64,000 nt of DNA from Bugula neritina (lineage: Eukaryota; Bryozoa; Gymnolaemata; Cheilostomatida; Bugulidae). A program made the position numbers and the translations under genes. Each line of letters opens with the position of its first letter. Within the stretch, counting starts at the first letter, position 1. Under the pieces are notes generated by a model that was given only the letters and a program-made list of their open reading frames with translations, made no database searches and was not told the DNA's origin. This document shows, one piece after another, positions 25,981-35,700 of this stretch. The stretch covers positions 16,982,698-17,046,697 of the forward strand of contig OZ037765.1 in NCBI GenBank assembly GCA_964035545.1. The letters run 5' to 3'.

Positions 25981-26800
25981 ACTTCTAACTTATACTTAAC
26001 TTATACTTATAGTTATACTTATACTTAACTTATACTTATAGTTATACTTATACTTAACTTATATTTATAAGTTATAACTTATAACTATAAGTATAACATC
26101 ACTATGTCTCAGTCTGAGTCTATAATCTATAACTTATAATTATGGAAATAGTATAAGTATAAGTAATTCAGTATAACTATAAGTATAAGTATAAACTAAG
26201 ACTTAACTATAACTATAAGTATAACTTATAAGACAGACTCAAAAAGTGAAAGTATTATTATTTTAATTTACTCTTACTATTAGTATTAGTATTACTATTA
26301 GTATTACTTTTAGTAAATGTAGTAGTATTACATTCATTATAACTATAAGTATAAGTAACTATTACGAAATAACTGTCACTAATACTATGTCTATAAATAT
26401 AAAACTAAGAGTAAGACTAAGTAGTAACTAATAGTAATAACTAATAAGTATTGGTTTATTAGTTATAAGTATAACTATAACTTATAAGTATAATATTAAA
26501 CATAATATTAATATGTATATTATTCTTATAGTAAAGCTAAATGTAAATACTAAATAAAATAGTAAAATACTAAAACTAAAAGTAAGTCTAATACTATTAG
26601 TAATTATTACTAATAGTAATAGTAATACTAATTATAATAGTATTATTAACAATAACTGTAATACTAATACTATTAATATTACTAATAGTCTTACTAATAA
26701 GTAATAATACTAAGTCTAATACTAATAGTAATTTAATAGTTATAATCATACTAAGAGTTGTAGTAAAAAGTCAAACTTATAGTTATACTTATAGTAATAG
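25981..26800. repeat. AT-rich simple-repeat field (ACTTAT / ATTAGT units, both orientations)
   Basis: The left part is a tandem array with a roughly 29-bp unit (TATACTTAACTTATACTTAT plus ATAGTTATAC-like sequence), followed by its own inverted form (ATAAGTATAAGTTATAAGT). From about 26270 it changes to ATTAGTATTACTA-type trinucleotide-like arrays. The two strands of the field can pair with each other. ORFs within it translate the repeat and are discarded. Confidence 0.8.
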
Positions 26801-27090
26801 TTTAGGTTATACTGAATGGTATTACTGTTAGTATTACCATAACATTTATAACAGTTATTATCTGCACTGTAGTTACACAAGTTTTTCGTAAAATATTGTT
26901 CAATTGTATTGTTGTTAGGGCAGATATGAGTTATGATCATTGACCAAATTTGATTTGTTTCTATTTGAAAGCTTTGCAAATTCATGAAAAGTAAATTCTG
27001 TTTTCATAAATATTTCACCATGATTAGTTAATTATGAGGATATGTTATTTCACGAGAATATCTTGCTATTTGTCAGTAGATACAGAGGCT

Positions 27091-30000
27091 ATGGCTATAA
27101 TGCAGGAACGAGTTGAATCCTCAGCGGAATCGGAATCTGAGGAAGAGTTATTGGATTCTGATGAAGAGGTATGTCACTGCTTATATGCATATAAACTCAC
27201 ATATGTCTTAAGGTCTTCATCCCTGTGGAAACCCCTGATGCTAAGGATTTGTTTCTATTGTGGTAAAAGGGCAATTATGACTGAATGCTCTCCCTAACAT
27301 GGCCTTTTATTAGGGATTGAACCACTCACCCTGTATTTACTAGGTTGGTGCTCTCACCACTAGGTGATGACTGCTCCTTACTGCTTATATATATATGTTT
27401 ATTTCAAATAATCTGTTATATGTTTTTAACTAGAAATATTGTCTATGTTTTCTTGTGACATTTTAATTAATTTTATTAGAATTTATTGCAAAGTCAGCAT
27501 TAATTTTATAAATACATTGTGAAAATGGCTGCCTTGCATTTTAAAAGTTACTATGATGTGTTTTTTTTCTTTTTAGTTGCAAAAAGCCTTTGCCAAAGGT
27601 CAATTGCAATCGGGCACATATAAAGAAATCACAAAAAAGGAAACTTTCATCAATGACGTAGTAAGTTTGTTGCTTAGTTGGCATATTATCTAGCTGTTGT
27701 ATTGATTGGTGAGATTTAGGAAAGTAATTGTTTAGCTGAAATATGTACCGTATTTGTCTAGCTAATATGTTATCATGTATATATTCTATTATTTGTTAAT
27801 GACAAATGATGTTACAGTTATGTAATAAAACAGTAAAGTATAAGTTTAGAGCTGATTTGTTTTGAGATAAAGAAATTATAATGTAAAATTATTCAAAGCT
27901 GTTACAATAATGCAAATAGTCTAATTTTGCAATCGTGCCTGCATAGAGACTATTATTTAACATTATAAAACATTATAAAGAAGTTGAATTTCTGCTGAAG
28001 TTCTATATACGGCAAAAGTGAGCCTTCAAATACACAACTCTCATGTCAATTTTAGTAAATTTGTGATACTTATAATATGACATTCGTCTTTGTTATCGTG
28101 AAGCTTCTAATTGTTCTCATATCAAATGAAATCGCATTATTCTAATTTTAAAGTGATCAAAATTAATTTACTCATAAACATCTCAGATCTTTGCAAGCAG
28201 CACCAATCTAGTAATGATTTTACATTGCTCGTTGTAGAGTGGTCTTGAAGCTAAACTCAAATCCATTGCTAAAACAGATCTTGCTTGGTTAGAGCGGTTA
28301 GACACAACCATATCTACAGCAGAAGAGATTGAAAATGAGGAGGAAAATAATGTTCATGATGACTTTAAAAGAGAATTGAAATTGTAAATAATAATTATGC
28401 TATAATTTATTCCTTATTACTGAAATCTCACCCTTGTTTTTATACGGTATACCACATCTCCTTTCAGCGCTGTTTACAATTTTCCTATCTAGTGTTATAA
28501 TAATAACAAATATTGGGGCTACGTTTCAGTCTCTATTCTGTTGCCATGTTATTCTTATTTACAATAATCTTGATACATGTTACAAGTGTGTTGATGATGT
28601 AACTGCATGTAAATTTAGTACACTAACTTGCCTTTTATATATATTATGGCTGTTGTCATGTCATATGGACTATCACGCAGGCTAGTGCATGCTCTAGTGT
28701 TCAGTTACAGACAAGCGGAACAATCTGTGAAGGAAGCCATCCCCAAGTTACACAGACTGAAGATACCTACTAAGAGACCTGAGGACTACTTTGCTCAGAT
28801 GGTCAAGTCTGATGGTCACATGAAGCTGGTGAGCTCGTGCTATCTTAATTGTTGATTGAGGTTTACTTGTATGGCTTTTTCCTTCTACTGTACCTCAATT
28901 CTAGTTCTAAATGCATTATTGATGCATATTATTTTATTCACGCTACTATTAAATAGAAGTGTATGGCTATGCATATTGTTTTGTCACACTGTCACTGCCT
29001 GCGGAAAGAATAACATGCTACAGCAGGTTTAAAAAAGTTGGCACTTCAAACCCCATTTATGTAATATTTATTGTTATTATATAATAACATGTACCTCGGC
29101 CATATGTCTTTTACCATGTATATAACAAATGCATGTTTTTGTATTGCAGGTGCGAGAAAAACTCCTCTCTAAAAGTTTAGCAACAGAGCGATCTGAGAAA
29201 GCCAGGAAGATGAGAGAACTAAAAAAGATGGGGAAGAAGGTTGCCTATGTCCAATAGCTTAGATGTTAATATTTTACTGCTATTCTTGCATAGTTGTAGC
29301 AGTTAGTAATTTTTTTACTCCCAAGTTTTATTGTGTTTTAAGCTGATTTTTTCTTAATAAGGTGCAAGTGGAAGTATTGAAATCAAGGCAGAAAGATAAA
29401 AGAGAAATGTTGGAACAGGTGAAAAAGTATAGAAAGGGTTAGTATGTTTGCAGTGAATCTGATTGGTCGATGAGCTTTAAATATACGTTATTGCACATAC
29501 ATGCTACATATATCTTATGAATAATTATGTGTTTTTCTACTCTCAGTAAACTAACATGGCATAAAAATAAGAAATGTGAATGTTTCTTGCTATTTCTTTT
29601 TGTGTCCCAAGAATTGGGAAGAACCATGGTTGTTGCCAAATGGCTTGATTCTCTTTGTTAGGTGAGGTAAAACTATATTGATAGGAGTTTCCTTCATTAT
29701 TTTCAAGTTTATTGCATTGTTTATAGGTCAGCAGGACAAACTTGACTTCTTGGAGGGTGATAAAACAACTTCTAAATCAACTGATGCCAGAAAGGGAAAG
29801 CAAAATCCTAAAGACATGAGGTGAACATTCATTTGAAGTGTTTTGTAATTTTTATAATATATGGAAAGTTTATGATGGCTATTTTGCCATGTGATATTGA
29901 TACATTCGCTTGAGTCATAAATTACTTGTTGGTGATTTATTCATTGTTGAATATATTTAGTGTAGACTGTAGAGTGTAGATGATACTACATGCACGTGCT

Positions 30001-30544
30001 ATTCAACTCGTTATATGTTATTAACTTGGAGTTCCCTTGTAGATCAAATAAGAGACGTGAATGGAAAAATAAGAAGTTTGGTTTTGGTGGCCAGAAGAAA
30101 CGAAGCAAAGGGAATACTAAAGACAGTTATAATGATTCAAGAGATTACAATGCAAGTAAAAACAGCAAAACTCCTAAGAAAGGTGTAAGCAAGGTAAAAT
30201 AACATGTGGAATTTTTTATTGAAGTTACAGATTTCAGTTATTAGCAGCTGTAATGTTGAGACAGATCTGGGCATATTTCATACAAGTTGATTTTTATCAA
30301 GGCAGGAAAGCCAAGCTTAGTGTTATACTCACTTCAACTGTAAAGCTGAAACTTTCACTTAACTGAGACGAGCTGTAAGCTGCAACCTATAAGCCGTAAT
30401 GTATGCAACTGTATTGAGATGTCACATTCACACTCTATTCATAAAGTATTGTGGTACCGATTTTACTTTATGCAGGGACCGAAAGCAAAGAATGCTAGGC
30501 CAGGCAAGTCAAAACGGCAAAGCATGAAAGCCAGAAAAAATTAA
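27091..30544 (+). CDS. EBNA1BP2: rRNA-processing protein EBP2, 303 aa, 9 exons
   Basis: EBP2 is a nucleolar assembly factor needed for processing 27S pre-rRNA in the large ribosomal subunit pathway. Coding exons: 27091-27168, 27577-27660, 28238-28383, 28705-28828, 29150-29239, 29362-29437, 29727-29820, 30043-30193 and 30476-30544; phases all agree. An acidic N-terminus (ESESEEELLDSDEE, residues 13-26) is followed by the conserved middle: DLAWLERLD, FYRQAEQSVKEA, KIPTKRPEDYFAQMVKSD, ATERSEKARKMRELKKMGKK and KLDFLEGD. The basic C-terminus has RREWKNKKFGFGGQKK (residues 235-250) and ends in a Lys/Arg-rich tail. Human EBP2 is 306 aa. I chose ATG 27091 because an acceptor (TTTGTCAG) ends at 27076; the in-frame ATG at 27034 would lie in the intron or 5' leader. 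Tail-to-tail with CFAP144, with stops 370 bp apart. Confidence 0.96.
27207..27377 (-). mobile_element. tRNA-derived SINE, copy A (EBP2 intron 1)
   Basis: Read on the minus strand it starts GGAGCAGTCATCACCTAGTG, then a weak box B (GGTTCAATCCC), AGGCCATG and a tail matching the other copies (GAGCATTCAGTCATAATTG, then CCACAGGGATG). It is diverged from copies B and C but collinear with them. It sits 38 bp after the donor of EBP2 exon 1, antisense to the gene. Confidence 0.65.
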
Positions 30545-30643
30545 TGCTGTAATGGTGAACTGTATATATTTGTAATGCATTTTTTATAAATTATATTAAT
30601 TTTTGTTACTTTTGAAAATAGGCCATTATGTATCCTATTTTCT

Positions 30644-30649
30644 AATAAA
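30644..30649 (+). terminator. Candidate poly(A) signal of EBP2
   Basis: AATAAA 100 bp after the EBP2 stop codon, the first canonical hexamer downstream. Confidence 0.5.
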
Positions 30650-30868
30650 TTGAAAATTGATGATTAACAAATGTTTGCAGTTTATAGCTTATTACTAATA
30701 TAATAGTAAAACTCAATATTTTACTCTAGCTCGTACAGCACTGTAATTGTAAATTACATACATATATAATATGTATTTGAAAATGCAAGTTTTCAGATTT
30801 GTCATAAAAATGTTGCCATCATAGATATTAATAATGTTTGCCTTAGCCAAATGCCAAAAGCTACCTTA

Positions 30869-30874
30869 TTTATT
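30869..30874 (-). terminator. Candidate poly(A) signal of CFAP144
   Basis: AATAAA on the minus strand, about 40 bp beyond the CFAP144 stop at 30915. Confidence 0.5.
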
Positions 30875-30914
30875 TCTATTTGTACTGGATTGTATTATCT
30901 AAATATTATCGAAC

Positions 30915-32000
30915 TTATGACGCATCAGTGTTTATCCTTTTTGCTTCCTCTATTCTCCAGAAAGTCTCCATATATTTGGTCATTTCTGACATCTGTCTAG
31001 GGAAATTTAGTCGCCTGTCACCTCTATCCTTTTCTAGCTACAATCATATTATCACAAATAACATTACTATCGATTAATTTGGCTGATAGATCAATATAAA
31101 CAACATTTGTTTAGATTGTCATGAGTTTATACGTTGATATATATTAAATATTAACAAATGCTTTGATAAACTGTTTACCAGTGGTCTTGTCACCCAGCCA
31201 ATTTCTTGTGCCTCAGTCTGAGGAGTTGTGAACTTTCTGGTTGGTTCTTGGTTAGCTCGTTCTATTATCTTTTTGAAATGCGGGTCTTCCTCACCATCTT
31301 CACTGTCGTATTTAGAGTTTGGTTTCCCAGCAATAACATGTACTAAAAGTTGGAATTCCATTAAATGATTATATATATATATTATGAGTAGATGTTTATT
31401 CAACAAATATTTGAAAAGTCTATGCATCAGGAATGATTGTAGCTATACTTATGAAAGTTTTTACCATGTTTATTTTAGTGGATAACATTTTGTTAACTTG
31501 CATTTGTTGGGCTACAAGTTTGTTTCATTCAATGACGTATTAAAATATAAAGTAGTTAAAATGTTAGGAGTTTGTCAAATTCTGTATACCTATGGAAATT
31601 ATTTTATATTTCGAAAATATGTTATTAAGCATCCGTAATCTACACCAAATATTGAAAGATCTCTAAGCTTTTAAAATATTTCAATTACTTTAGCTAATGT
31701 CAATGACAACATTGTAATTAATAGCCTGCTAGTAATTTACAAAAATATATTGGAATAATTTATCTTGTTTTGTTTGTTTAGCCGCATTGGAAACTGGGAC
31801 AAACTAATACTTTACTATTTATAGAATATAAAATAGATTTAGCAGCATAAAAATAACTTACACGTTTTAAATGGATTAATACTGTAGTTTGTGTATAGCT
31901 TTTGAGTCCGATTCTCTTTTTCTACAGTCTCGCATAAAATAGCATTTTTGTGCACAAAGTTCATTGGCTCCTTTTCAGTTGTACCACCTTTTCCAGCCAT
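30915..32000 (-). CDS. CFAP144: Cilia- and flagella-associated protein 144 (FAM183-type), 141 aa, 3 exons
   Basis: CFAP144 (formerly FAM183A) is a small microtubule inner protein of ciliary doublets. Minus-strand exons: 32000-31862, 31342-31179 and 31037-30915; phases 1 and 0 agree at the joins. The protein begins MAGKGGTTEKEPMNFVHKNA, then has the family block QKLYTNYSINPFKTLHVIAG (about residues 35-54), the central FKKIIERANQEPTRKF and the signature PQTEAQEIGWVTRPL. Exon 3 gives DRGDRRLNFPRQMSEMTKYM, matching the DRRLNH region before the C-terminus of the mammalian protein. Exon 3 was found only by extending beyond a donor inside a longer read-through ORF, which otherwise gives a false C-terminus. 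The total length is close to mammalian FAM183A (about 134 aa). It lies convergent with EBP2 and divergent from METAP1, with an X-box-like motif about 350 bp upstream of its start. Confidence 0.93.
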
Positions 32001-32347
32001 AATTCTAAACTAAAGATAGATTTATCTACTTTTAACAATTGAATATTTAAAAAAATCTAATAAGAGCTTCAAAGACTTGTGAGTCCTGATCATCCAGTTG
32101 CTGTTGGAAAGTTCACCTTGACTTTTTAGTTTTTAGAACTAAACGTAAACGTGCAGTTTTTCAGCCTGTATTGCGTTCAGGATTGTACTTGGATCTATAT
32201 TTTCTAATACGCAGCGCTTTCAGGAATCACTTTAGTTTGTTGCAAATAATTACCCAAATGCTTGTATTTGCCTCGGTTTGAGAAATAGTCAGATTGCGAA
32301 TTGGTGGCAGATGCTTAAATTGATAATTTCTGAACTTGTATTTGCAG

Positions 32348-32360
32348 GTTGCTGTGCAAC
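32348..32360. promoter_or_regulatory. RFX X-box-like palindrome GTTGCTGTGCAAC
   Basis: Perfect 5-bp arms GTTGC and GCAAC with a 3-bp spacer. Canonical X-boxes (GTTGCCATGGCAAC type) have the same half-sites with a 4-bp spacer. It lies about 350 bp upstream of the start of CFAP144, a ciliary gene of the kind RFX factors usually control. Function is inferred. Confidence 0.4.
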
Positions 32361-32394
32361 GGTTCTACCAACATACGCTTGCGCAGGGTTTTTA

Positions 32395-32402
32395 TTCCGG
32401 AA
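32395..32402. promoter_or_regulatory. ETS-type site TTCCGGAA
   Basis: Palindromic TTCCGGAA in the GC-richer core of the divergent spacer. Sites of this kind are common in housekeeping bidirectional promoters. It is a short motif, so chance is possible. Confidence 0.3.
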
Positions 32403-32774
32403 ACTATCTAGAGATCGAGCACGCGAGTAGTATTTTACAGCCATTCGCTTTCAATTTCACACGGGCACCCTTCTCTCAATGCAATAGGTAAAGTCATATC
32501 TGAGTATCATATTGATATTCATATTGCCTATTGGTCATATTACTATTAGTAATATTAATGTCGCCGTTTTTTAACTGAGAATTCATTCAACATTTAAACA
32601 AAATACATTCTTTGTGTTGAAAAGCTGTAAACAGCAAGACTAACTCTAAGAAGTAAGAGGAAGACTTAGTCTAACTCTAAGTCTAACTGCAAGTGTGACA
32701 ACTAACATTTATTTTTCGGTTTACATCAGTGACAGTTATTAGTGATTAGCAGCCATAAGCCTTAATTGATAAGC

Positions 32775-35700
32775 ATGAAAGTTTGCCAAACAGAAGGATG
32801 CACGGAAGAAGCAAAACTTCAGTGCCCAACATGTCTAAAACTAGGCATGGATAACTTCTTCTGTAACCAGGTACGAAATCTTAATCTAAGCACTAGCAGT
32901 AAGCTAATTTACTAATAGTAGTATTATCATAAAGTTTTATGTCAAAGACAAATGTGCCTTGATAATATCATTACGATTATATATAACTACAACAATATTT
33001 ATATTAATAATTAATTATAATAATAATATTCTCAATAAAAATATCAATATCATTATCAATATGAATATCATCATGATAATCATAGTGATTGTGTTTAAAC
33101 TTTAAACTAAAGCTTTCAAGTTGAACTTCACCTTGAATATTGATTTCCAAACTTAGAGTTGAAACATGAAATTAAATATTGCTATTGTGATTAATAATAC
33201 ATAATAAATTAAATTATAATATTTAATTTATTATCATTAACATTAAGTGATAAATCATTATGATAATATTAATCATAGTTAATGTTATACTCGTACGGTT
33301 TATTATGTAATAATAAAATTATGATATTCAATGTAAATAATGATATATATTATATATATCATTATTTATATTGAACATATAATTATTATATATATTATAT
33401 ATAATAATTGTAATATAGTAATTAAATATAATTGACTATAATTAATATAACTTCATATATTTATTTTTAATTTATAATACTTTAATTTGTATTAATAGTA
33501 ATACTAATAGACATAGTAATGCTATGGCTTTTACCATTAGATTTAGCATTACTATTAGTATTAGTAATGACTATAAGTAATGTAGTTCAAGTATTAGTAA
33601 TAACTAATGAGTAATGAGCATTACAATTACTATTAGTATAAAAATATGTATATACCAACAAAAATAATTCCCGTGATAGATTTTAATTATTTGAAATGGG
33701 TATATGCTAGTACTGTTTTGCCAGTTTTAGTAATTGGTGAATAATTTTATAAATGGGGCATAAACCATTTTTTGAAAAAGTTGAAGTTGTGTTCTCTTGA
33801 TCTAAAATAGCATAACCAACTATCTTGTTTTTATTTTTTCAAAATGAACCATAACCGTCATTTTCAACATGGTTTAATAATAAGTTTGTTCGAAAAATAT
33901 CCACAGAAGTAATAATCAAAATGGGAAAAATCCAAATAGCCAATTCAAATCCATTGTTAGCAGAATGTACTTCAATCAGCACACATACAATCATTCGTCT
34001 CTGTGCACTTTCAAAATGGCTATATCAATTTTTGTTTGAAAATAAATTTTTCGGCACACTTTACCAAATAGCAGTAGTAAAAAACAGCCAATTATAAAAA
34101 ACCACCACATGACCATAAAAAGAGCTTTATACTCTGGAAAGGGGAGCCTCAAAAGACTGTATCTAACTTACTATTAGCTTTTGTGAAGTTAGCTTCCTAA
34201 CAATAAATGATTTGAACTTCCAGCGCATGTAAAACTTCACAGTGAAGGTTCAGCAGGATAAAGAGATTCTGCTTTTGCTGATTACCCATATGTCAAAGGT
34301 CTAAGTAGCTGAGACCAACAAAAAAAAAAACCAAAAGAGTATACAGTAACGTAACACCTGATGCAGAAATCTAACTGGTTACTAGTTGAAGTGTACTATG
34401 CTGTTTTTTTGTACGTCTTAGGTAGGTATTTTCGCCAGAAAAATAAATGAGAACACATTTGATTTTATTATTGTATACTTAGTGTCTTTTTACAGTTGTC
34501 ATGAAAGTTTCAAGTCACACTGCTTACTTCTGTGAACCCATAAGTTGCTTTTAGATTATGTGTCATATTTGAGCTTTCATGAAAGGTTGTGTCCACAAAA
34601 CCTCCCAACACTACAAGCAGTATGGTGCCTTTCAAAAAAGCACCAACTAAAAATATATCACTAACTGATGTGCAGAAAGCAAAAATGACAACAGCCTTCT
34701 ACTCCACAAATGTAAGGCTCGGGTGTTATATGACTAGCTAAGTAGGCATGTACCACCCTCTTTAACAATATATTTTGCTGTCATGTAAAGCTTGATATTA
34801 CCTAGAACAGTTGTGCACCATGGTAAAGACTTAGTGCAAAACCTTGACAATGTCACTGTAGTGACTGTACACCTGGCTAACAGATCAAGGCTCGAAAGAC
34901 AGCAACATAATTGTATCACCTAATGGTCATGCCCTAATGCAACCTCTTGCTGAGCAACAAAGCAGTGTCGATACACTGAAAATTCTTTGGAAGTTTTGCT
35001 TTAGTCAAAATAAAAATATATTAATGGTGAGCACGCTCCCAAGTCTTGTTGCTAGTGGCTCTGCAGGCAAAAAGCTGAAGATAGCACTCTATAATTTCCC
35101 GTATCCTGGTCATAGCTACCATCCAGACGATCGTGTTTTTGGTTGCCTCTATCTGGACACCAGGAAGCTTAAAAAATTTCCTTGTTATTGGAATACAGTG
35201 GCATAAAGAAGCGTAGACAGGTTATGCAGTACCAGGAAAACTGGTTAGCTCAAGACATGGAGAGGGAAGTCAAACACTTCTCTAAAACTGCTGAATCATT
35301 TCAAATAAGCGATGCCAGAGTGATCGAGCTTCATGATAAGAAGATAGGTATGAAGGAGGCATATAGTGGGCCAGTAGCACTGCACTCGGTGCTGAAGCAT
35401 TTGGAGAATTGGGAAGTTTTGCACCAGATGTTTTAACTTTCAAAGAAGCTAAGAAGATGGATGTTTTGAACCTTGTTGCTGCGATGGGTGTTGGTACAAA
35501 AATAAACGAGGAGTATGCTCAAATACTGTCAGGCTCCAGTACTGATTCACCCCCTGACTCAGAATAACATTATATTTTATTGATGTGTCAGCTTTTCCAT
35601 TTTCCTTGCATCTAGTTTGTTTTTTTTTTATTGTAAAATATAGCTAATCTGCTTAACACTCAATTGCTTTATCTGTAACAATACGGGACATGTCTCATTT

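Larger units (their letters stand above)
21674..27090. other. Intergenic region between the FAM20C-like gene and EBP2
   Basis: This 5.4 kb begins with the 3' UTR of the FAM20C-like gene. The middle (about 22.2-24.4 kb) shows no gene; the ORFs are short and low-complexity. It then holds the minisatellite at 24457-25185 and the simple-repeat field at 25981-26800. The EBP2 promoter and any non-coding first exon must lie just before 27075, but I see no decisive motif. Confidence 0.5.
30545..30914. other. Convergent 3' ends of EBP2 and CFAP144
   Basis: These 370 bp separate the two stop codons. They hold a plus-strand AATAAA at 30644-30649 for EBP2 and a minus-strand AATAAA (plus-strand TTTATT at 30869-30874) for CFAP144, so the two transcripts need not overlap. 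Nothing else is seen. Confidence 0.6.
32001..32774. promoter_or_regulatory. Divergent promoter region between CFAP144 and METAP1
   Basis: This 774-bp head-to-head spacer has higher local GC at 32345-32490, including GCGCAGGG, an ETS-like site and an RFX-like palindrome. A probable non-coding METAP1 first exon ends at a donor AATAG|GTAAAG (exon end 32487). It would splice to an acceptor at 32729 or 32749, just before the METAP1 ATG. Shared or bidirectional transcription is an inference from spacing. Confidence 0.5.

Noticed and set aside
27034-27090. Upstream in-frame ATG of EBP2
   Set aside because: A good acceptor (TTTGTCAG ending at 27076) lies between it and the acidic N-terminus, so this ATG is most likely intronic; the start at 27091 also fits the family length.
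31119-31178. C-terminal extension of the CFAP144 exon 2 ORF (residues after WVTRPL)
   Set aside because: A GTAAAC donor follows CCACTG at 31178, and a separate exon at 30915-31037 supplies the conserved DRRLN C-terminus in the right phase.
33180-33660. Possible replication origin or CRISPR-like array in the AT palindromes
   Set aside because: The repeats are simple AT words without spacers of constant length, and the context is an animal gene intron.
34734-34919. Minus-strand 61-aa ORF in METAP1 intron 1
   Set aside because: It lies antisense to the decayed transposon gene and shows no motif of its own.
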